This document shows positions 16,871 through 33,160 of a stretch of 64,000 bases of DNA, piece after piece. The notes under the pieces are model-generated. The model ran no database searches and was not told the origin of the DNA. It was given only the letters and a program-made list of their open reading frames with translations. Numbering within the stretch: position 1 is the stretch's first letter; the number at the start of each line of letters is the position of its first letter. The stretch lies in contig NZ_QAOF01000001.1 of NCBI RefSeq assembly GCF_003050745.1, positions 434,001 through 498,000 of the forward strand, written 5' to 3'. The DNA comes from Sphingomonas sp. PP-CE-3G-477 (GTDB lineage Bacteria > Pseudomonadota > Alphaproteobacteria > Sphingomonadales > Sphingomonadaceae). The translations under genes were made by a program, and so were the position numbers.

Positions 16871-18490
16871 CTATTTGAGCAGGATCAACGCCTTCGACAG
16901 CGTCATGTAGATCCCCCAGAGGATCGGCAGTCCGACTGCCAGCCATGCGAACACGACGATCGGCGACGTCCCGGTTGCCGCAGCAGCCGTACCGCCGGCC
17001 ACCGTTTCGACCGCGATCGGCCGGTCATCCGCCGCCATGTGGAACTTGGCAGCTACCGGCCGGACGAACAGGTTCGCGACGAACCCCGCAACTAGCATCG
17101 CCGCCAGCACCAGAAAGATCGGCGGGTAGATATCGCTGCGAGGCACGCCCGCCGCGATCGCGCGGTCACGCATGTTCGCGACGAGCAATGGCCCGACCAC
17201 GCCCGCGGTCGACCAGGCGGTCAGCAACCGCCCATGGATCGCGCCGACATACTTGGTCCCGAACAGATCGGCGAGATACGCAGGCGCCGTCGCGAACCCG
17301 CCGCCGTACATCGAGGCGAGGATGCAGAAGACCAGGATGAACAGGCCCAGCGTGGTGCCCGCCAGCGCCGGTGCGGCGAAACCGTAGAGCACCGCGCCTG
17401 CTGCAAGGATCGTCGCGAACAGGGGTTTGCGCCCGATCCGATCGGACAACCAAGCCCAGAAGAACCGCCCGCCGATGTTGAACAGGCTGATAGCCCCGAC
17501 GAAGCCCGCGCCGACCGCCGCCGCCGCCTTCTTCTGGTCGTCGTCGAACGCAGTGAACAACACGCTCGGCGCGTCGATCAGGCGTCCGCCGAACAGCTCC
17601 TGCAACATCGGCGAGGCGATACCGATGATCCCGATCGACGCGGACACGTTGAAGAACAGCACCAGCCACACCAGCCAGAATTGCGGCGTGCGGTGCGCAT
17701 CCGACAGTGCGACGTTGAAGCGGCTGATCGATGCCTTGGCACTCGTCGGCGCGGTCCAGCCGGCGGGCGCCCAACCCTCGGCGGGGACGCGGTAGCCAAT
17801 CGCGCCGGCCATCATGAACAAGAAATAGACGCAGGCCAGGACGAGGAACGTCTGCCAGACGCCGACGCCCGTCGGGCTCGCGAAATGCTTCATCAGCAAG
17901 TCGGCGAGCGGTCCGCCGATCATCGCGCCGCCGCCAAAGCCCATGATCGCCATGCCGGTCGCCATGCCGCGCCGGTCGGGAAACCATTTGATCAGCGTCG
18001 AGACGGGCGAGATGTAGCCGAGGCCAAGCCCGATCCCGCCGATCACGCCCGACCCGAGCCAGATCAGCCAGAGCTGATGCGTGGAAATGCCGATCGCGGC
18101 GATGCCCATGCCGCCACACCAGCAGAACGCCGCGACGACGCCGGCTTTCCGCGGGCCGGCGCGTTCGAGCCAGCCGCCCCAGATCGCGGCGGCGGCGCCG
18201 AGTACGACGAAGAACAGCGTGTACGTCCAGACGAGGTCGCTGACCCGCCAGTCGCAGGTCGTGGTGGTCAGCGCGCCGAGCAGCGAGAGATTGGGGCAGG
18301 CGACCGGATCGGTGATCCCGATCGCGCGCGACAGCGGCAGCCAGAACACGCTGAACCCGTACGCCATGCCGATGCACAGGTGGATCGCGAGTGCGCAGGG
18401 CGGCACCAGCCAGCGGTTGAAGCCGGGTGCGGCGACGGTTCGGGCCCTGCTGAGAAAGCCCTCCGCGCCCAGGTCTCTCGTGTCCGGCAT
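16871..18490 (-). CDS. OFA-family major facilitator transporter
   Basis: 539 residues with about 12-14 transmembrane helices. The sequence matches the oxalate/formate antiporter-like family: AYGFSVFWLPLSRAIGI in helix 1, GIGLGLGYISPVSTLIKWFPDRRGMATGMA after helix 4, and GGRFFWAWLSDRIGRKP between domains. A large insert with two Cys (PVACPNLS, TTTCDWR) follows helix 1, as in YhjX-type members. The substrate is probably a small organic acid, but which one cannot be told. Upstream on the same strand ends the FAH gene boundary region. Family confident. Confidence 0.9.
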   Translation of the reverse strand: MPDTRDLGAEGFLSRARTVAAPGFNRWLVPPCALAIHLCIGMAYGFSVFWLPLSRAIGITDPVACPNLSLLGALTTTTCDWRVSDLVWTYTLFFVVLGAAAAIWGGWLERAGPRKAGVVAAFCWCGGMGIAAIGISTHQLWLIWLGSGVIGGIGLGLGYISPVSTLIKWFPDRRGMATGMAIMGFGGGAMIGGPLADLLMKHFASPTGVGVWQTFLVLACVYFLFMMAGAIGYRVPAEGWAPAGWTAPTSAKASISRFNVALSDAHRTPQFWLVWLVLFFNVSASIGIIGIASPMLQELFGGRLIDAPSVLFTAFDDDQKKAAAAVGAGFVGAISLFNIGGRFFWAWLSDRIGRKPLFATILAAGAVLYGFAAPALAGTTLGLFILVFCILASMYGGGFATAPAYLADLFGTKYVGAIHGRLLTAWSTAGVVGPLLVANMRDRAIAAGVPRSDIYPPIFLVLAAMLVAGFVANLFVRPVAAKFHMAADDRPIAVETVAGGTAAAATGTSPIVVFAWLAVGLPILWGIYMTLSKALILLK

Positions 18491-18534
18491 GCAACCCCCT
18501 GTTTAGTATCGTTTATGCGCCTGACGATGGGCGA

Positions 18535-19209
18535 TCACGCGGCGAATGTCACCTCCAGTGTTTCGAACCCGTCGATCGTCGCGCGCACGGTCTGCCCGCG
18601 CTGGATCGGTCCGACACCGGCGGGGGTACCGGTGAAGATCAAATCGCCCGGCGCCAGCTCGACGAAGGTGGACAGCGTCGCGATGATCTCGGGCACGCTC
18701 CAGATCATCATCGACAGGTCGCCGGACTGACGTGTCTCGCCGTCGATCGCGAGTGCGATGCTGCCCTTGGTGGCGGGTACGCCCGGCGTGAGCGCGCCGA
18801 CGGGTGCGGAGCGATCGAAGCCCTTCGCCATGTCCCACGGCCGTCCTGCCTTCTTCGCCGCCGCCTGGAGATCGCGGCGCGTCAGGTCGATGCCGACGCC
18901 AGCCCCGAAGATCGTCGCAGCGGCATCCTCGACCGCGATATCCTTGCCGCCCTTACCAAGCGCGATCACCAACTCGACTTCGTGGTGCAGGTCTTCGGTC
19001 TTGGGCGGGAAGGGCAGCGTACTGCCGTTCGCGACGACCGCATCGGCGGGCTTGGAAAAGAAGAACGGTTCCTGCCGGTCGGGGTCGGAGCCCATCTCCC
19101 GGGCGTGGTCGGCATAGTTCTGGCCGACGCAGAAGATCCGGCGGACGGGAAAGCGGTCGGTGGTGCCGGCGATCGCGACGGTCGGCGCGGTGACGTGTGG
19201 GATGTGCAT
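18535..19209 (-). CDS. Fumarylacetoacetate-hydrolase-family protein
   Basis: 224 residues. The FAH fold is clear: IFCVGQNYADHAREMG near 25-40, PFFFSKPADAVV, HHEVELVIALG with the metal-binding Glu pair, FGAGVGIDLTRRD and FTGTPAGVGPIQRGQ. Family members hydrolyse or isomerise acylpyruvates such as fumarylpyruvate, or act as oxaloacetate tautomerases. The ATG at 19209 is preferred because AGGAG lies close upstream; a longer in-frame start exists. Divergent from the catalase-like gene. Specific substrate unassigned. Confidence 0.9.
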   Translation of the reverse strand: MHIPHVTAPTVAIAGTTDRFPVRRIFCVGQNYADHAREMGSDPDRQEPFFFSKPADAVVANGSTLPFPPKTEDLHHEVELVIALGKGGKDIAVEDAAATIFGAGVGIDLTRRDLQAAAKKAGRPWDMAKGFDRSAPVGALTPGVPATKGSIALAIDGETRQSGDLSMMIWSVPEIIATLSTFVELAPGDLIFTGTPAGVGPIQRGQTVRATIDGFETLEVTFAA

Positions 19210-19316
19210 GATGGCTCCTTTGGCGGCCTTCATCACGCGTTGGCGCCCGGTTTGCAACGAAAGCGGAACGTCCGCCGGGGCAACGGGTTACCGATGCGTA
19301 CCCCGAGGAGATATGC

Positions 19317-20411
19317 ATGCCCAGCAACCCGCCCGTCCGTTTCGATCCGTCCGTGGAGACGATCGCGTCCGACGAGCAGGAGACGTTGCAGGGTCTGAAG
19401 GACTCGTTCCAGGACATCCTGGAGACCACGTCGCAGGATTACGGCCACGCGGTCCGCTCGGTGCATGCAAAGGCGCACGGCATCGCGCGCGGGACGTTCA
19501 CGATCGCCGATAATCTCCCATCCGAACTCGCGCAGGGTATCTTCGCGACGCCTGGCGCGCACGAGGCGATCATCCGCATCTCGACCAACGCCGGCGACAT
19601 TCTCGACGACAGCATCAGCCTGCCGCGCGGTCTCGCGCTGAAGATCCTGGACGTCGACGGTGCGCGGCTGCCGGGGTCGGAAGGCGATACGACGCAGGAC
19701 TTCATCATGGTCAACGGCCCGGCGTTTGCCGCGCCCGATGCCAAGTCGTTCGCCAAGAGCCTCAAACTCCTGTCGAAGACGACCGATCGGTTCGAGGGCG
19801 TGAAGAAGGCGATGTCGGCGACCTTCCGCGTGGTCGAGTCGGCGCTCGAAGCGGTCGGCGCTCGGTCCACGACGTTGTCCCGGCTCGGCGGCGCAAAGCC
19901 CGTCCATCCGCTCGGCGAGACCTATTATTCGCAGACGCCGTTCCGCCACGGCGACTATATCGCGAAGGTCGCGCTGTTCCCCGTTTCGCCCGGGATCACG
20001 CGTCTGACGGGCGACACCGTGAACGTCTCGGCACGGCCGGATGCCTTGCGCGAAGTCGTCGGCGAAGAGATGATCGAGCATGGCGGCACCTGGGAATTCC
20101 GCGTCCAACTCAACACGGACCTCGATTCGATGCCGATCGAGGATGCTTCGGCGGTCTGGGACGAGGAGCAGAGCCCGTTCGTGACCGTCGCAACGCTCGA
20201 AATCCCGCCGCAGCTATCGTGGGAGCACGGGGTGACGGATCGCACCGACGACGCGCTGTCGTACAGCATCTGGCACGGTATCACCGCGCATCAGCCGCTC
20301 GGTGGCGTGAATCGCGCGCGCAAGGAAACGTACAAGCAGTCGGCGGACTTCCGTGGCCAGTTCAACGGATGCCCGATGCACGAGCCCGCCAAGCTGTCCG
20401 AAATTGCCTGA
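19317..20411 (+). CDS. Catalase-like heme protein (y4iL-like)
   Basis: 364 residues, shorter than true monofunctional catalases (about 480 or more). Catalase-fold features remain: VHAKAHGIARGTF (distal His region), RISTNAGD, LPRGLALKIL, DFIMVNGPAFAA and the C-terminal HQPLGGVNRARKETYKQSADFR, where conserved basic and Tyr residues lie at the proximal heme side. Best described as the y4iL-like branch, whose activity (weak catalase, peroxidase or fatty-acid peroxide chemistry) is not settled. GAGGAGAT precedes the ATG at 19317 by six bases. No signal peptide is seen. Confidence 0.85.
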   Translation: MPSNPPVRFDPSVETIASDEQETLQGLKDSFQDILETTSQDYGHAVRSVHAKAHGIARGTFTIADNLPSELAQGIFATPGAHEAIIRISTNAGDILDDSISLPRGLALKILDVDGARLPGSEGDTTQDFIMVNGPAFAAPDAKSFAKSLKLLSKTTDRFEGVKKAMSATFRVVESALEAVGARSTTLSRLGGAKPVHPLGETYYSQTPFRHGDYIAKVALFPVSPGITRLTGDTVNVSARPDALREVVGEEMIEHGGTWEFRVQLNTDLDSMPIEDASAVWDEEQSPFVTVATLEIPPQLSWEHGVTDRTDDALSYSIWHGITAHQPLGGVNRARKETYKQSADFRGQFNGCPMHEPAKLSEIA

Positions 20412-20436
20412 GATGATAGAAACGGGGCGCGCCGGC

Positions 20437-21162
20437 ATGAAGCTGTTCCACGTCAGCGACGTGCATTTCGGCGCGGAGGACCCGGTGGCGATCGCCTGGT
20501 TCTCCGAGCGTGTCGCGGAAGAAAAGCCCGACGCGGTCATCATGACCGGCGACCTGACGATGCGCGCGACGAAGGACGAGTTCCAGCAGGGCGGCGACTG
20601 GCTGCGGTCGCTCGGCGTGCCGGTGACGCTCGAGGTCGGCAACCACGACATCCCCTATTACTGGGATCCGTTCCGCCGGCTGTTCGCGCCGTACCAGCGC
20701 TACGCAGCGGTCGAGCAGATGATCGAGAAGCCGCTGGAACTCCCCGGCGTTACCGTCGTGCCGTTGAAAACGACGGCGCGGGCGCAGTGGCGCTGGAACT
20801 GGTCGAAGGGCCGCGTCAGCCCCGGATCGCTCAAGCGTGCCCTGGCGATGATCGCGGACGTGCCGGAGGGCAATCTGATCCTCATCGGCGCGCATCACCC
20901 GCTGATCGAGGGCGGCACCATGGGGACGGCGAAGACACGTCATGGCGACGAGGCACTGACGGCACTGGCCGAGGCTGGTGCACATGCGGTGTTGTCAGGC
21001 CACGTCCACGACCCGTTCGACGTGCCGGTCGAGCGCGCAGGCCGGATCATCCGCATGATCGGTGCGGGCACGCTGTCGAAGCGCACGCGTGGCAGCCCGC
21101 CTGCGTTCAACGAGATCCGCGTCGAGGGGGGGCAGTTCGAGACGGTTCCGCGTACGCTGTAG
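20437..21162 (+). CDS. Metallophosphoesterase (calcineurin-like)
   Basis: 241 residues with the full dimetal motif set: SDVHFG (D and H), MTGDLT, VGNHD, GAHHP and SGHVHD. This resembles class III nucleotide phosphodiesterases and other small calcineurin-like hydrolases. The start MKLFHVSDVHFG at 20437 is preferred since the fold begins there; an ATG at 20413 would add eight residues. The start lies 25 bp after the catalase-like gene stop, so the two are probably co-transcribed. Substrate not predictable. Confidence 0.9.
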   Translation: MKLFHVSDVHFGAEDPVAIAWFSERVAEEKPDAVIMTGDLTMRATKDEFQQGGDWLRSLGVPVTLEVGNHDIPYYWDPFRRLFAPYQRYAAVEQMIEKPLELPGVTVVPLKTTARAQWRWNWSKGRVSPGSLKRALAMIADVPEGNLILIGAHHPLIEGGTMGTAKTRHGDEALTALAEAGAHAVLSGHVHDPFDVPVERAGRIIRMIGAGTLSKRTRGSPPAFNEIRVEGGQFETVPRTL

Positions 21163-21163
21163 G

Positions 21164-21536
21164 TTATTTTTTATAAGGGCTGTTGAGTTCGGTGAGCCAT
21201 CCGGCGACAGGGGCGCGCAATGTGCTGCCGGACGGCCGTTTGCGCCGCGCTTCCGAAACGTCGATGGGCTTTTGGAAAGCCAGCCCTGCCAGCCCACTCC
21301 TGACCCACACCACGTCGGCGGCGGTCGGTACGATCGACCCGATCGCGACGACGACCACGGCACCGGCGTCCAGGTCACCAGCCTGCGCGATGCAAAGGCC
21401 GGTTTCGGAGATGTTGGTGACGCGGTGCTGGCTTGCCCCCGTCGCGATTGACGCGAAACACGTCCGCGCTCAGCATCACGCTTGTCCGTGTGGCGCGGGC
21501 GAGCGAGGGCGGTTTGTCGCTGGGATCGGTCGTCAT
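21164..21536 (-). pseudogene. PilZ-domain protein broken by a one-base frameshift
   Basis: The N-terminal frame starts MTTDPSDKPPSLARAT at 21536 and reads SVMLSADVFRVNRDG. At the run of five C on the plus strand (21436-21440; G on the coding strand) the frame breaks. In the next frame the protein resumes as QHRVTNISETGLCIAQAG, then VVWVRSGLAGLAFQKPID and ends LNSPYKK at 21164. These are the PilZ hallmarks (RVTNIS.TG, then VVW...GLAF). Removing one G restores one open frame of about 123 residues. It is either a recent mutation, a phase-variable run or a sequencing error. PilZ domains usually bind c-di-GMP, but the typical RxxxR N-terminal motif is not convincing here. Confidence 0.8.
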
Positions 21537-21612
21537 GGGCTGAAAATGCCCGCGGTCGGTTCGTGTTTCCATAGCACTGGCGATATTTCTGCCGAAAAAT
21601 GGTGGCACGCGA

Positions 21613-22401
21613 CTATTTCTTGTCGCCGCTCTGCGTGAAGTCGATCCGGATCCTGACCCAGGCGCCGATCATCGGCTTGCCGCCGACGCGGGGCGGGCGG
21701 ATGCGGAATTGCCAGGCGCTTTGCCGCATCGCACGCGAAAGACCGGACCCGATCGGAGATTCGCCGAGCGACCGGCAGTTCTCGACCTGGTAGTTCGCGA
21801 TCGTCTTGCAGGCAATCAGCGCCCAGCCGCCCGGCGGCGCACCGTTGGGCAGGAACTCGGCGAGTTCGGCATGGGTGGGCTCGCGGTACCATTCGGCGTT
21901 GTACAGCCGCTGGCCGCCCGGCCCTTCGCCAGGACCATAGGCCGAACCACTGTCCTGACCCTTCCCCGTCCCGCTCCCGCCATCCCCCCCGGCAAGCTGG
22001 TCTTCGGGATGCGCGGGCATCTTCGAGATATCGGCCGCGTCGAACATTTCCATCCCGCCCAGCATCTTGATCGGCAGCGGCGGCGGAGATTTCGCCGGGG
22101 CAGGGGGCGCCTGCGCGGACTCGGCGCGCGGTGCCGCCCGCGGCGGGGAGCCACCGCTGGCGCGTTTCTGCTTGGTCGGCGACGGCGTGCGCTTCGCGGG
22201 GGTAGGCGTGCTTTGGTCGGGCGCCATCTGGAACGTGACCGGACCGCGCCGTTCCTCCGGCTTGACGACGGCTGACGGGGCCAGTCGCAACAGCAGCAGG
22301 ATGATCAGTATGTGCGCGATCACCGTCAGCACGAGCGCGGCACTGCGACGTCGCGTGGAAACGCGCGTCTCGCTCGACGAAGGATGGTACGCCGACCGCA
22401 T
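21613..22401 (-). CDS. TonB-like periplasm-spanning protein
   Basis: 262 residues starting MRSAYHPSSSETR at 22401. A single N-terminal transmembrane helix (about 18-38, AALVLTVIAHILIILLLLRL), a Pro/Lys/Ala-rich linker (about 50-120), a Gly-rich segment, and a C-terminal domain with two Cys (IACKTI, VENCRSLG) ending FRIRPPRVGGKPMIGAWVRI. The layout and the last segment resemble TonB C-terminal domains, but the match is distant. No ExbB/ExbD genes are near. Cautious call: energy-transducer-like protein of unknown partner. Confidence 0.65.
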   Translation of the reverse strand: MRSAYHPSSSETRVSTRRRSAALVLTVIAHILIILLLLRLAPSAVVKPEERRGPVTFQMAPDQSTPTPAKRTPSPTKQKRASGGSPPRAAPRAESAQAPPAPAKSPPPLPIKMLGGMEMFDAADISKMPAHPEDQLAGGDGGSGTGKGQDSGSAYGPGEGPGGQRLYNAEWYREPTHAELAEFLPNGAPPGGWALIACKTIANYQVENCRSLGESPIGSGLSRAMRQSAWQFRIRPPRVGGKPMIGAWVRIRIDFTQSGDKK

Positions 22402-22653
22402 CGGCCGTTCGCCTAGCCCGGCGGCGCCCGCCCCGCAACATGGCAACGACCTGATGACCAAGAGTTCATTCGCCGGAGGCCAGAACGCCACTTGGCCGCA
22501 TCGTGCAGAGAGCGGGATCGGACCCGAATGGGGACGGCCTCAGCCATCGCCACTTTGGGCGTCTCCTCCTTTCCCGATGGAAGGGAAGGCCCAGCCCGGG
22601 CTCTTGCCGGGTGGGAAGGGTGAGGGTGATGACCCCGGCGACCTCGCAAACGA
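22402..22653. other. Non-coding region upstream of the TonB-like gene
   Basis: With the adjacent terminator and the rpoC 3' spacer this makes a 325-bp gap (22402-22726). I see a GC-rich imperfect palindromic patch at about 22570-22640 (short stems CCCGG/CCGGG and TTCCC/GGGAA) that looks like a decayed relative of the dispersed palindromes. No coding potential is recognised. The promoter of the TonB-like gene should lie here, but none is clear. Confidence 0.4.
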
Positions 22654-22691
22654 AAAAGGCCGCCGCCCGGTATCCCGGACGGCGGCCTTTT
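22654..22691 (-). terminator. rpoC terminator
   Basis: A 12-bp stem AAAAGGCCGCCG (22654-22665) with CGGCGGCCTTTT (22680-22691) and a loop that can form an inner CCGG/CCGG pair. On the minus strand the stem is followed by a T-run (22653-22657 reversed), giving a good Rho-independent terminator 36 bp after the rpoC stop. It can also act on plus-strand transcripts. Confidence 0.85.
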
Positions 22692-22726
22692 CTTTAGTCA
22701 GCGCGGAAGGCGTCTGACGAAACCGA

Positions 22727-27013
<4,287 letters not shown>

Positions 27014-27026
27014 TTTATTCTCCATT

Positions 27027-27135
27027 CCCCTTCCGCATGGCGGGAGGGGCTAGGGGAGGGGATGTCGTAGCCTCTCGGGGTGGTGCCTGCGGGGACAGGC
27101 CCTCCCCCGACCCCTCCCGCAAGCGGGAGGGGAGG
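27027..27135. repeat. Palindromic repeat between rpoB and rpoC (family A, copy 1)
   Basis: The outer arms hold CCGCATGGCGGGAGGGGCTA (left, 27033-27052) and CCCGACCCCTCCCGCAAGCG (right, 27106-27125), inverted relative to each other. The same family occurs between murE and murF (61119-61224). It takes up nearly all of the rpoB-rpoC spacer. Transcribed in the operon, it should fold into a long hairpin between the two stop/start regions. Confidence 0.85.
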
Positions 27136-27144
27136 AGTTGAGGC

Positions 27145-31299
<4,155 letters not shown>

Positions 31300-31322
31300 A
31301 GGTTTTGTTTCGCCCTATAAAA

Positions 31323-31365
31323 ACTGACGGATCAGTCGTAATTTCGTGCTTGGGAACCCCCAAGC
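31323..31365 (-). promoter_or_regulatory. Hairpins in the rpoB leader
   Basis: Two perfect small hairpins lie in the leader: ACTGA/TCAGT (31323-31327 and 31332-31336) and GCTTGGG/CCCAAGC (31348-31354 and 31359-31365, four-base loop). They fall between the proposed promoter and the ATG and could shape translation of rpoB. No T-run follows, so they are not terminators. Suggestive only. Confidence 0.35.
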
Positions 31366-31497
31366 GGGACGCACGTTCACGCAAAAAGGCCGCGCGCATC
31401 AGGTGCGGCGGCTCTCAGCGTATGAAACCTCGGTATCCAATACGATCGACACGCTGCGCGACGGCATGTCATTTCCCGGATGCTGTGGTGAGGTGCG

Positions 31498-31526
31498 GAT
31501 ATAGGCGCGCCGTGGCGTCATGTCAA
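31498..31526 (-). promoter_or_regulatory. rpoB: rpoB promoter
   Basis: On the minus strand TTGACA (31526-31521) and TATATC (31503-31498) are separated by exactly 17 bp, close to the sigma70 consensus. The transcript would start near 31490 and carry a leader of about 190 nt. It lies back to back with the promoter of the hemerythrin-like gene. The rest of the 377-bp gap (31300-31676) shows no coding sequence. Confidence 0.75.
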
Positions 31527-31549
31527 AGGGTGGACGCGGCACGGTCGTT

Positions 31550-31579
31550 TTGACACGGTCGCACTGCCCGAAATACTAT
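31550..31579 (+). promoter_or_regulatory. Promoter of the hemerythrin-like gene
   Basis: TTGACA (31550-31555) and TACTAT (31574-31579) are separated by 18 bp on the plus strand. This predicts transcription from about 31586 with a 90-nt leader before the gene at 31677. Confidence 0.65.
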
Positions 31580-31676
31580 AGCGTCAGCCTTGGTCGACGC
31601 TATTTGCGTCCGCATCAGGATGTAACGCGTATTTCTAGCATCAACGGGTGCCATTCGCTGGGGAGTAGGCGACGTC

Positions 31677-32159
31677 ATGAACGATAGGATCGCAGTGCGG
31701 ACAGCGTCCGACCAGGACCGTGCGAACTGGACCCGGCTGATCGACGATCACGAGAAGATCGCCGGGCAGTGTGCCGAACTCGTCGGCCTGGCGCGACAGT
31801 CGAAGTCGCAGAGCGCGCTCGCCTCGCGCAAACTGATCGAACTTGCCGTTACGGTTGCCGACCACCTCGGCGTCGAAGACGAAGTCATCGATCGCACCGT
31901 CGTGGCGATGGAGGCGCACTGCTCGGCCGATACCATCGCGATGATGGAAGAGGACCTCGACATCCTCCGTTCGGACTGGAAGGCGTTCATTGGCCGCTGG
32001 CTGCCGACGATCTCGCCGAAAGACTGGGCCGCATTCGGGGTTCAGGCGGAGTCGATGCTCGATAGATTGTCGCATCAGGTGAAGCTGGAGACCGAGCTTC
32101 TATATGACCATGCGCTGCGTGATGGCGTGGTCCGCCCGGGTGGGCTGGTGCTGCACTGA
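31677..32159 (+). CDS. Hemerythrin HHE-domain protein
   Basis: 160 residues, all helical. The diiron ligand pattern of the HHE family is visible: His in LIDDHEKIAG (about 25), His and Glu in ADHLGVEDE (about 62-66), His in AMEAHCSAD, and HQVKLETELLY near the end. Such proteins bind O2, NO or iron, or sense oxidative stress. Translation starts with ATG at 31677. It has its own promoter, divergent from rpoB. The role here is unknown, though the placement suggests constitutive or stress-linked expression. Confidence 0.85.
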   Translation: MNDRIAVRTASDQDRANWTRLIDDHEKIAGQCAELVGLARQSKSQSALASRKLIELAVTVADHLGVEDEVIDRTVVAMEAHCSADTIAMMEEDLDILRSDWKAFIGRWLPTISPKDWAAFGVQAESMLDRLSHQVKLETELLYDHALRDGVVRPGGLVLH

Positions 32160-32216
32160 AGAGCGCGGGGCGGTTAATGGGATGGTTGCTCCCATTCTCG
32201 TCCCCAAAAAAGAGCT

Positions 32217-32331
32217 ACCACCCCGGCAAAGGCCGGGGCCCAGTTGGAAAGGTGGCAATAACGAAGCGCTGCCCGTCATCAGCAACGTTCCCCAACTAGG
32301 CCCCGGCCTTCGCCAAGGTGGCATTGCTCTT
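32217..32331. repeat. Decayed palindromic repeat (unit Y)
   Basis: Arms CCACCCCGGCAAAGGCCGGG (left) and CCCGGCCTTCGCCAAGGTGG (right) around a spacer with CAGTTGG and CCAACTA. It is the same unit as at 1837-1940 and 50463-50569 with several substitutions. It lies between two convergent genes. Confidence 0.8.
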
Positions 32332-32365
32332 GGGGTCCGTATCTCGGATCAAACCAGCCGTCCGT

Positions 32366-33112
32366 CTACCGCCGCTTCTTCTTCGACGGCACAACCACCA
32401 CCGGAACCACCGGCACCGGCGGTTGCACCGTAACCTTCACGACCAACGGCAACACCCCCGGATCCGCCGGATACTCCCGCCGGGCCCGCGCGAACACGAA
32501 CCGGGCCTTTGCTGCCCCAGGCGCACTCTCGTTCGCGCCGACCCAGCGCCAGTGCCACGGTTCCCATTTAACGTGTTGTTTGTTGCCGCCGGGGAAGCTC
32601 TGTTCGAAGCCGAACCTTGGCGCGTTCGCTCGCAGCCAGCGCGCGGCAGGCGTAGCGGCCATGCATGCCTCCGCATCGGGACACCCGTTCGCAGGACGTA
32701 CTGCGAAGTCGAGCGCGTAGCCGGTCGAATGCTCGCTGTACCCAGGCGGCGCGACCGAGATCGCCCGGTCGGCCGCGCTGCTGGTTTCGCCGCGACAAAA
32801 GACGCTGCGCTGCCGAGCTATCGATCGTTGACACGACAAGGCGCGGAGTTGGCCCATCACCGAAGGATCGCCCTGCGCCGCCGCGAACAGCCGCAACAGG
32901 TCGGGCAATATGTCGGCGCGCACCACGCACGGATTGCCCACTGAATATTCGGATGGCAGCGTCACCAGTTCGGTCTCGGGCGCATCGCCATATGGCAAAT
33001 GTCCGAACGCACGACCGTCGGGCGCGATGGCGGCACTCTGTCCCTCGCACAATTGTGCTTCCGCGATCGTGGGGGCGAACAGGAGCGCGAGGGCCAGTGT
33101 GCGGTGCAACAT
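32366..33112 (-). CDS. VanY-type D-alanyl-D-alanine carboxypeptidase family protein (M15)
   Basis: 248 residues starting MLHRTLALALLFAPTIAEAQ; signal peptide with cleavage after AEA near residue 19. The M15 zinc motifs are present: GYSEHSTGYALDF (SxHxxGxAxD) near 150 and EPWHWRW near 205, which give the two His, the Asp and the general-base Glu. The C-terminus is Pro/Val-rich with a terminal KKKRR. Expected to act on peptidoglycan stem peptides in the periplasm. Divergent from the RluA-type gene, 48 bp apart, and convergent with the hemerythrin-like gene. Confidence 0.88.
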   Translation of the reverse strand: MLHRTLALALLFAPTIAEAQLCEGQSAAIAPDGRAFGHLPYGDAPETELVTLPSEYSVGNPCVVRADILPDLLRLFAAAQGDPSVMGQLRALSCQRSIARQRSVFCRGETSSAADRAISVAPPGYSEHSTGYALDFAVRPANGCPDAEACMAATPAARWLRANAPRFGFEQSFPGGNKQHVKWEPWHWRWVGANESAPGAAKARFVFARARREYPADPGVLPLVVKVTVQPPVPVVPVVVVPSKKKRR

Positions 33113-33160
33113 TAACGCAAGCTCTGGCACGCAGGCGCTAATGATGGCAAGGGCGGCGCC

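Noticed and set aside
21183-21638. Plus-strand open frame of 151 codons
   Set aside because: It is antisense to the PilZ pseudogene, which has clear motifs on the minus strand.
32166-32365. Possible small gene between the hemerythrin-like and VanY-type genes
   Set aside because: The region is filled by a decayed palindromic repeat and short frames without support.
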